6,921 nucleotides of DNA. Source: JBCCZC01 sp039188505. GTDB taxonomy: Bacteria > Pseudomonadota > Gammaproteobacteria > Xanthomonadales > SZUA-38. Position numbers and translations under genes: made by a program. Below the pieces are notes generated by a model. That model was given only the letters and a program-made list of their open reading frames with translations, was not told the origin of the DNA and did no database searches. The stretch is taken from positions 1 to 6,921 of the forward strand of contig JBCCZC010000315.1 of the NCBI GenBank assembly GCA_039188505.1. The letters run 5' to 3'. This document shows, in pieces, positions 1-5,088 of the stretch; position 1 is the first letter of the stretch; every line of letters starts with the position of its first letter.

Positions 1-1038
1 CCGCGCATTCTCGTAGGCCGAAAAGATCCGATCCCAGTCGTGGTCGTTCTCGGCGATCAGCGCATGGAGCTCCGCGCAGTCCTCGAAGCCGCAGTTCATG
101 CCCTGCCCATAGTAGGGAACGATGGCGTGGGCGGCGTCTCCGATCAGGCCCACCCGGTTGTTGAACGACCAGGGAAAGACATGCACGAGGTACAGCGGCG
201 CCGGCTTCCGGGCCAGGAAGGTCTCGACCGGATCCTCGAGGTATTCCACAGCGTCGGCGAAGTTCGACTCGAAGAAAGCGCGGACGGCACCCGCATCGGT
301 CATTGACTCGAACGACGTCTCACCCGTGTGCGCAAGGAACAGCGTGCAGGTGAAGGAACCATCGGGATTGGGCAGCGCGATCAGCATGAAGTCCTTGCGC
401 GGCCAGATGTGCAGGGCGTTGGCCTCGAGCCGATGGGAGCCGTCGGGCGCGGCCGGAATATTGAGCTCGATATAGCTCTCCGGCATGTAGGTCTGGCTGT
501 AGCTGAAGCGCGGGAAGCTATGCGCCCTGTGCCGCACCCGGGAGTTCGCGCCGTCGGCGCCGAAGGCGATGTCGGCCTCGACCTCGACCGCACGACCGTC
601 CGCCGTCTGGAACGTGGCCAACGCGTTCTCGAAGTCGATGTCGCTCAGTCGATGCTCGAAGTGCGTCTCGATGTTGGCCTCGCCCTCGGCGATGTCGAGG
701 AGCGTCTCGTTGATCCCGCTCCGCGACACCGACCAGATCGCGTCGCCCTCCTTGCCGTAGGGGATCCTGCTCAGCGTGCCGTCGACGTCATGGATCGCCC
801 GGTGGTGCATGGGGATCGCGCCGCGCTTCGCCTCGGTGCTGATGCCGATCTTCTCGAGCGACGTCCAGCCGCGATCCGACAGGGCGATGTTGATGGACTT
901 GCCCTGGTAGATGTTGCACTTGCGCGAATCGGGTCGCCCCTCGTAGAGACCGACCCGGTAGCCGTGCCGGGCAAGGGAAATCGCGAGAAGCGATCCGACC
1001 GGCCCGCCGCCCACGACCGTAAAGGTCTTCGTCCTCAT
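1..1038 (-). CDS. kmo: Kynurenine 3-monooxygenase, C-terminus cut by window edge
   Basis: FAD-dependent class A hydroxylase converting L-kynurenine to 3-hydroxykynurenine with NADPH and O2. The 346 residues visible are the N-terminal three quarters; family members usually have about 450-480, so roughly 100 are missing past position 1. Seen in the protein: Rossmann GGGPVG at 10-15 with the ribose-binding YE at 32-33, then RPD; RAIHDVDG at 80-87; VSR at 104-106; GADGANSRVR at 160-169; YSQTYMPESYIEL at 180-192; LHIWPRKDFMLIALPN at 209-224; and the FAD motif GDAAHAIVPYYGQGMN at 300-315. From memory these match human KMO almost block by block. The ATG is preceded by GGGAG six bases away, and ATGA overlaps the kynureninase stop, so it is translated coupled to that gene as third in the operon. 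The usual C-terminal membrane-associated segment cannot be assessed. Confidence 0.96.
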   Translation of the reverse strand, partial: MRTKTFTVVGGGPVGSLLAISLARHGYRVGLYEGRPDSRKCNIYQGKSINIALSDRGWTSLEKIGISTEAKRGAIPMHHRAIHDVDGTLSRIPYGKEGDAIWSVSRSGINETLLDIAEGEANIETHFEHRLSDIDFENALATFQTADGRAVEVEADIAFGADGANSRVRHRAHSFPRFSYSQTYMPESYIELNIPAAPDGSHRLEANALHIWPRKDFMLIALPNPDGSFTCTLFLAHTGETSFESMTDAGAVRAFFESNFADAVEYLEDPVETFLARKPAPLYLVHVFPWSFNNRVGLIGDAAHAIVPYYGQGMNCGFEDCAELHALIAENDHDWDRIFSAYENAR

Positions 1039-2333
1039 GCAGCGCTCCCTGCGAGCAGTCCACGCATCACCTTCCCGAAATTGAAGACGTCCTGGAACGA
1101 GTTGTAGAGCGGCACGGGCGCCATGCGGATGATGCAGGGCTCGCGGAAATCGGCCAGCACGCCGGCGGCCACCATGGCGTCGAAGAAGCTGCGCTCTTTG
1201 CCGGCGATGTCGATGGAGATCTGGCAACCGCGCTCCTCGGGGTTGCGCGGGGTGATGATGCTGATGCGCGCGTCCGGGAAGTCTCGCGCGATTGCGTCGA
1301 TCGTGAACTCCAGGTAGCCGGTGAGCTTCTCGCTCTTCTCCCGCAGCGCCGGCATGCCAACCTCGGCGAACACGTCGAGGGAGGCCTTCATCGCGGCCAT
1401 GCCCAGGATCGGTACGTTGCTGAGCTGCCAGCCTTCGGCGCCTTCCATGGGCTGGAAGCCCGGCTTCATCTGGAAACGGGTGTCCTTGTCGTGCCCCCAC
1501 CAGCCGCCGAAGCGCGGGAGGTCGAAGCTGCGACCGTGGCGCTCATGCACAAAGATCGCGCCGACGTTGCCCGGGCTCGAGTTCAGGTACTTGTAGGAAC
1601 ACCACGCCGCGAAATCGACGTCCCAGTCGTGGAGCGCGAGGGGTACGTTGCCCGCGGCGTGGGCGAGGTCGAAACCAGCGATCGCGCCCACCTCGTGCGC
1701 TGCGGCCGTGAGGCGCTGGAGGTCGAATAGCTGACCCGTGAAGTAGTTCACGCCGCCGAAGAAGACCAGCGCAACCTCATCCGCGTGCGCTTCGATGGAC
1801 GCGAGGATGTCCTCCTCGCGAATCAACCGTTCGCCGCCCCGGGGCTCGACCTCGATGATGGCATCGTCGGGATCGAAGCCGTGGAAGCTCGCCTGCGTCT
1901 CCAGCAGGTAGCGATCCGACGGGAACATCTTCGCTTCGCTGATGATCTTGTAGCGCTGCGCGGTGGGCCGATAGAACGACACGAACAGCAGGTGGATGTT
2001 GGTCGTCAGGGAGTTCATGCACACGACCTCGGAGTCGTGTGCGCCGACCAGCCCGGCCATCGCTGGCGTCAGCAGCTCGTGATAGCTGTACCAGGGATTC
2101 GTGGAATGGAAGTGCCCTTCCACGCCGTAGTTCGCCCACTCTTCGAGTTCGAGTTCGACAGCCGCTCGAACATTCTTCGGCTGGAGCCCCAGCGAGTGCC
2201 CGGTGAAATAGACGAGCTCCGGCGTGCCCAGGGACGGGAAATGGAAACGGTCCCGGTACGCACCCAGCGGATCCGCGGCATCCTGCTGCCGCGCGAAGTC
2301 GAGCGTGGCTTCGAAGCTCAAAGCGTCACCCAT
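1035..2333 (-). CDS. kynU: Kynureninase
   Basis: PLP enzyme cleaving 3-hydroxykynurenine (or kynurenine) to 3-hydroxyanthranilate (or anthranilate) plus L-alanine; cytosolic aminotransferase-fold homodimer in the family. The call is 432 residues, close to the usual 415-465. Visible: YFTGHSLGLQP at 42-52; phosphate-pocket MNSLTTN at 106-112; FPSDRY at 137-142; FDLAHAAGN at 221-229 with PLP-pyridine Asp222; SYKYLN at 246-251 with Schiff-base Lys248; GWWGH at 277-281; GCQISI at 369-374; and the C-terminal REPCIIRMAPVPLYNSF block from 397. The wording, for example LTTNIHLL and FPSDRYLLE, looks closer to the eukaryotic/Bacteroidota type than to Pseudomonas KynU. The reading frame stays open upstream to 2498, but that part is unlike the family; the ATG at 2333 follows GGAAGG with almost no spacer. 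It overlaps the dioxygenase gene by 16 bases and kmo by 4, so translation is probably coupled on both sides. Confidence 0.96.
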   Translation of the reverse strand: MGDALSFEATLDFARQQDAADPLGAYRDRFHFPSLGTPELVYFTGHSLGLQPKNVRAAVELELEEWANYGVEGHFHSTNPWYSYHELLTPAMAGLVGAHDSEVVCMNSLTTNIHLLFVSFYRPTAQRYKIISEAKMFPSDRYLLETQASFHGFDPDDAIIEVEPRGGERLIREEDILASIEAHADEVALVFFGGVNYFTGQLFDLQRLTAAAHEVGAIAGFDLAHAAGNVPLALHDWDVDFAAWCSYKYLNSSPGNVGAIFVHERHGRSFDLPRFGGWWGHDKDTRFQMKPGFQPMEGAEGWQLSNVPILGMAAMKASLDVFAEVGMPALREKSEKLTGYLEFTIDAIARDFPDARISIITPRNPEERGCQISIDIAGKERSFFDAMVAAGVLADFREPCIIRMAPVPLYNSFQDVFNFGKVMRGLLAGSAA

Positions 2334-2890
2334 CCTTCCGGGACGTCCTTGCCCGGATGCAGGGCGTTGCAGTTCGGGCACGTACGGGCGGCCTTGTCGG
2401 CGTAGAACGCCTGATAGAGCGGCGGCAGGTCGTCGACGATGGAGTTCAGCAGGACTTCGGAACGGTGGACCAGGCTGCCGCACTCGAAGCAGTACCACTC
2501 GAAAGCGTCCATCGCGCCCGGCGGCCGCTTGGGCTCGATGACCAGGCCAACGCTCCCGGCCATCGGTCGCTGGGGCGAGTGGCGAACGTGCTTGGGCAGG
2601 AAGAACACTTCGCCCTCGCGGATGGGGACGTCGTAGAACTCACCGCCGTCGAAGATCTTCAGGACCATGTCTCCTTCGAGCTGGTAGAAGAACTCCTCGA
2701 CCGGATCGTCGTGATAGTCCGTGCGCTTGTTCGGGCCACCCACGACGAAGGCCATCATGTCCGTGTCTTCCCAGATCTGCTTGTTGCCGACCGGCGGCTT
2801 GAGCAGGTGCCTGTGCGCCTCGATCCAGGCCTGAAAGTTGAACGCTGCGAGCCTTGCCATCTGCGAAATTCCCGCGATCTCCGATGGCAT
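2318..2890 (-). CDS. 3-hydroxyanthranilate 3,4-dioxygenase
   Basis: Cupin-fold non-haem Fe(II) extradiol dioxygenase. It opens 3-hydroxyanthranilate to 2-amino-3-carboxymuconate semialdehyde, the precursor of quinolinate; known as HAO, haaO or nbaC. The protein has 190 residues and all expected ligands, with a constant +9 offset from my memory of the Cupriavidus metallidurans enzyme: iron ligands His60, Glu66 and His104; substrate residues Arg56, Arg108 and Glu119; and a rubredoxin-like second iron site of Cys134, Cys137 (CFEC) and Cys171, Cys174 (CPNC), typical of the bacterial form. First gene of the kyn operon. The start is ambiguous: ATG at 2890 has AGGGA seven bases upstream, while ATG at 2860 (Met11, before ARLAAFNFQAWI) gives 180 residues, nearer the usual 174, with a weaker GGGAA eight bases away. 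I chose 2890 for its ribosome binding site. Its stop lies inside kynU. Confidence 0.96.
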   Translation of the reverse strand: MPSEIAGISQMARLAAFNFQAWIEAHRHLLKPPVGNKQIWEDTDMMAFVVGGPNKRTDYHDDPVEEFFYQLEGDMVLKIFDGGEFYDVPIREGEVFFLPKHVRHSPQRPMAGSVGLVIEPKRPPGAMDAFEWYCFECGSLVHRSEVLLNSIVDDLPPLYQAFYADKAARTCPNCNALHPGKDVPEGWVTL

Positions 2891-2915
2891 CAGTTTATCC
2901 CTGCCCCTCTCATTG

Positions 2916-2945
2916 ATAAAATTGAATATTCTTCGACGATTCCAA
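2916..2945 (-). promoter_or_regulatory. Candidate sigma-70 promoter of the kyn operon
   Basis: On the minus strand, TTGGAA (2945-2940) and TTTTAT (2921-2916) are separated by 18 bases, a tolerable -35/-10 pair. An eight-base A tract (2955-2948) lies directly upstream, where a proximal UP element would sit at about -39 to -46. Transcription would begin near 2909, leaving an approximately 20-base leader with the AGGGA ribosome binding site at 2902-2898. The hexamers are imperfect, so this is a by-eye proposal only. Confidence 0.4.
2923..2935. promoter_or_regulatory. MetR-like LysR-type operator candidate
   Basis: TGAA-TATTC-TTCG fits the MetR consensus TGAA-NN(T/A)NN-TTCA at seven of eight defined flanking bases and has the preferred central T; only the last base differs. 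It contains the perfect palindrome GAATATTC (2924-2931). It lies in the spacer of the proposed kyn promoter and about 22 bases before the regulator's start codon, so binding could affect both genes. The consensus is from established knowledge of MetR; its use here is inferred. Confidence 0.45.
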
Positions 2946-2957
2946 GATTTTTTTTAT

Positions 2958-3875
2958 ATGTTGAACTCGAGGCTCACGGTCAAGCATCTCGAGATGATCC
3001 ACGCCATCGACTCAGCGGAAACCCTGACTCGGGCGGCGGAGCTCCTCAATATCAGCCAGCCCGCGCTGAGCAGCCGCCTGCACGATGCCGAGGAGATCCT
3101 GGGCACGGCGCTCTTTCAGCGTCGCGGCCGCCGCCTCACGCTGGCGCCGGCCGGTCAGCTCCTGCTTCGCTCGGCGCGCTCGATCCTCACCGACCTCGCC
3201 AATGTGGAGAGCGAACTCAGGAATCTGCCCGACCAGACCGAACAGCGGCTCCGAATCGCGATGCCCCAGTACGCATCGTTCTCGTGGCTCCCGACGGCGG
3301 TGAAGGTGTTCGAGGAGCGATTCCCGTCCGTCGAGCTCCAGATCCTCTCCGAGACGCCCGTTCAACCTCGCCAGGCGCTGACGCGCGGGGACGTCGACAT
3401 GGCGCTGGTCTCGAGCCCCGAACGAACCCTGCCGGTGGATGCGAACCGGTTCAGCTCGAGGCTGCTGATTCGCGACGAGTTCGTCGCCTTGCTGCCCCGG
3501 GGCCATCGCAAGGCAGACAAGGCGTTCCTCGTCGCCGATGACTTCGTCGACGAGACCTACATCACCAACAGTGCGATGCCGGAGCGCAATCGGGAATACG
3601 AGCTCTTCTTTCAGCCCAATGCCGTCTATCCGGAGCGCGTCGTCCAGGTGGGATTCACCGGCGCCATCCTGAAGCTCGTGGCCGCGGGCATCGGCAGCAC
3701 GATCATCACCCGATGGATTCTGGAGACCGACAGTCAGTTCTCGGACGTGGTCAGCAAACCACTCACGAGGCATGGCCTGTTCATCAACTGGTTCGCCGTG
3801 TATCCGCGCGAGTCTCCGATGAATCCTCAGCTCCGGGAACTCTGTGCTGTCGTTGCAGGATCCGGAGGTCGCTAG
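2958..3875 (+). CDS. LysR-type transcriptional regulator, MetR-like
   Basis: The 305-residue protein has the normal LysR length and layout: winged helix-turn-helix in the first 65 residues (TRAAELLNISQPALSSRLHD at 24-43, then LGTALFQRRGRRLTLAPAG), a linker helix around 67-93, and a two-lobed ligand-binding domain from about 96 (LRIAMPQYASFSWLPTAVKVF) to 300. The WLP block, the QALTRGDVDMAL block at 139-150 and the KLVAAGIGSTIITRWILE segment resemble MetR, the homocysteine-responsive regulator. Its effector here could be different, for example kynurenine or another pathway intermediate; that is inference. The ATG at 2958 places the DNA-binding domain as in the family; the frame is open upstream to 2838 but would run into the divergent gene and adds AT-encoded, non-family residues. 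No Shine-Dalgarno sequence precedes the ATG, only a T run. It is divergent from the kyn operon and convergent with the cyclase gene. Confidence 0.92.
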   Translation: MLNSRLTVKHLEMIHAIDSAETLTRAAELLNISQPALSSRLHDAEEILGTALFQRRGRRLTLAPAGQLLLRSARSILTDLANVESELRNLPDQTEQRLRIAMPQYASFSWLPTAVKVFEERFPSVELQILSETPVQPRQALTRGDVDMALVSSPERTLPVDANRFSSRLLIRDEFVALLPRGHRKADKAFLVADDFVDETYITNSAMPERNREYELFFQPNAVYPERVVQVGFTGAILKLVAAGIGSTIITRWILETDSQFSDVVSKPLTRHGLFINWFAVYPRESPMNPQLRELCAVVAGSGGR

Positions 3876-3880
3876 CGCGA

Positions 3881-5077
3881 TTACGCCGGCGCGGAAATCA
3901 CCCGGTTGCGCCCCTTCTCCTTGGCGGCGTAGAGCGCCCGGTCGGCCCGGCTCAGGAGCTGATCGATGTCCGTGTCGGCGACGCGGACCCGGGTGACGCC
4001 GATCGACACGGTCATGGTCACCGAGGGTGCGGCGTTGCAGCGCAGCTCCTCCGTGGCCTTGCGGATTCGCGTCGCCACGGCCTCGGCCACATCGAGCTCC
4101 GCCTCGGGCAGGAGCAGGGCGAACTCCTCGCCCCCCAGGCGGGCCACGGCGTCACCGGCGCGGGCCTGGTTCATGAGGAGCTGTCCGAAGGCCGCGAGCA
4201 TCTCGTCGCCCACGTCGTGGCCGTGGCGATCGTTGATCTGCTTGAAGTGATCCAGGTCGAGAACCAGCAGGCAGAAGGGACGCCGGTGGCGCCGGTAGCG
4301 CTCGAACTCGCTGCGGGCCTGAACCATGAAGTCGCGGCGGTTCGACAGTCCGGTCAGCGAGTCGGTGAACGCCAGCGTCTCCAGTGCGGCGCGGAGCTCC
4401 TGCTCGCTCTGGGCCACGGCAAACTGTCGCCGCCGGCTCGCGTGCAGACGCCAGCAGAGCAGGCCGCCGACGAAGTACAGGCAGGCCAGCGACACCGAGA
4501 TGGCGCTGATGCCGTGGCCGGGGACCGCCTTCTCCTGCGCGAGAAGCAGCAACCCCACGAAGAAGCCACCGCCGATCAGCACCTGTACCCAGAAGCGGGT
4601 CACGAAGACCACCATCAGGGCGGTGATGACCAGGCCGTCCACGACGAAGTGGGCCGTGTACTCGGGAGGCCGCGACCGGTCGATGGCGAGAACCACAACC
4701 GACAATGCGGCAACGAAGAGGGTCGTCCAGGCGTCGTAGCGCAGCACCGATCCGCGCCAGATGCCGGCGAGAGCGGCCATGCCGAGGACCCCAACGGCCA
4801 GCCGAAGCTGCGCGAGGGCGCCGAGGGCGCCGTCGTCGACCGGAATCACCACATCGGTCGCGATGAAGCCCAGGCAGAGGGCCACCGCGATACCGATCCC
4901 GATCCGCGTCAGGAAGCGGTCCTCGCCGACGACCGATTCCCGAAACGCCGCTTCCACGTCCGATGCGCGGAACTCACAGAGCGAGGTCAGCGAACGATCA
5001 GCCGATAGCTCGCGATCGATACTGATCGCTTCGAGACGATCGGAATCCCGGGATCGCCGCTCCGGCTCACCGCTCAC
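3881..5077 (-). CDS. Membrane-bound GGDEF diguanylate cyclase
   Basis: Makes cyclic di-GMP from two GTP at the inner membrane. The 398 residues comprise a hydrophilic N-terminus (1-55), six hydrophobic segments at roughly 57-75, 86-105, 116-132, 145-161, 163-180 and 190-208, a short charged linker (LHASRRR, then AQSEQELRAALETL, a probable signalling coiled coil), and a GGDEF domain at about 236-395. The domain has TDSLTGLSNRR (238-248), metal-binding DLDHFKQIND (274-283), the active-site signature GGEEF (315-319), an inhibitory RxxD site RAGD (306-309) exactly five residues before it, and SIGVT at 358-362. It therefore looks catalytically active and product-inhibited. The six-helix sensor has no motif I can assign to a ligand. 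Start is GTG at 5077, fixed by AGGAG six bases upstream. It is the second gene of an operon with the S8 protease, 9 bases after that stop. Confidence 0.95.
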   Translation of the reverse strand: MSGEPERRSRDSDRLEAISIDRELSADRSLTSLCEFRASDVEAAFRESVVGEDRFLTRIGIGIAVALCLGFIATDVVIPVDDGALGALAQLRLAVGVLGMAALAGIWRGSVLRYDAWTTLFVAALSVVVLAIDRSRPPEYTAHFVVDGLVITALMVVFVTRFWVQVLIGGGFFVGLLLLAQEKAVPGHGISAISVSLACLYFVGGLLCWRLHASRRRQFAVAQSEQELRAALETLAFTDSLTGLSNRRDFMVQARSEFERYRRHRRPFCLLVLDLDHFKQINDRHGHDVGDEMLAAFGQLLMNQARAGDAVARLGGEEFALLLPEAELDVAEAVATRIRKATEELRCNAAPSVTMTVSIGVTRVRVADTDIDQLLSRADRALYAAKEKGRNRVISAPA

Positions 5078-5083
5078 TTCCGG

Positions 5084-5088
5084 CTCCT
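5084..5088 (-). promoter_or_regulatory. Ribosome binding site of the diguanylate cyclase
   Basis: AGGAG (minus strand), six bases before a GTG start. It decides the start of the cyclase, because no ATG lies in a comparable position. Its first two bases are the last two of the protease stop codon TAG (5089-5087), so ribosomes finishing the protease stop directly on this site. This implies translational coupling. Confidence 0.8.

Larger units (their letters stand above)
2891..2957. promoter_or_regulatory. Divergent control region between kyn operon and LysR gene
   Basis: Sixty-seven bases separate the dioxygenase start from the start of the oppositely oriented LysR gene. Bases 2911-2957 are 36/47 A or T, in sharp contrast with the GC-rich genes on both sides, and include an eight-T run at 2948-2955. 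Sequence composition plus divergent geometry make this the shared promoter and operator region, as is typical for LysR-type regulators that control the adjacent divergent operon. Confidence 0.75.

Noticed and set aside
2334..2498. N-terminal extension of kynureninase
   Set aside because: Lies out of frame within the dioxygenase, has no kynureninase-like residues, and the family-like N-terminus begins at the ATG at 2333.
2838..2957. N-terminal extension of the LysR protein
   Set aside because: Would overlap the divergent dioxygenase gene and translate the AT-rich control region; the helix-turn-helix domain is correctly placed from 2958.
2357..3541. 394-residue plus-strand frame spanning the dioxygenase, control region and LysR gene
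   Set aside because: Crosses the AT-rich control region and runs antisense or out of frame to two recognised genes; low-complexity C-terminus.
3876..3900. Terminator between the convergent genes
   Set aside because: Only five non-coding bases, with no stable hairpin followed by T or A run.
3713..5008. 431-residue plus-strand frame across the cyclase
   Set aside because: Arginine, glycine and histidine-rich antisense of a clear GGDEF gene; no family motif and it overlaps the LysR gene end.
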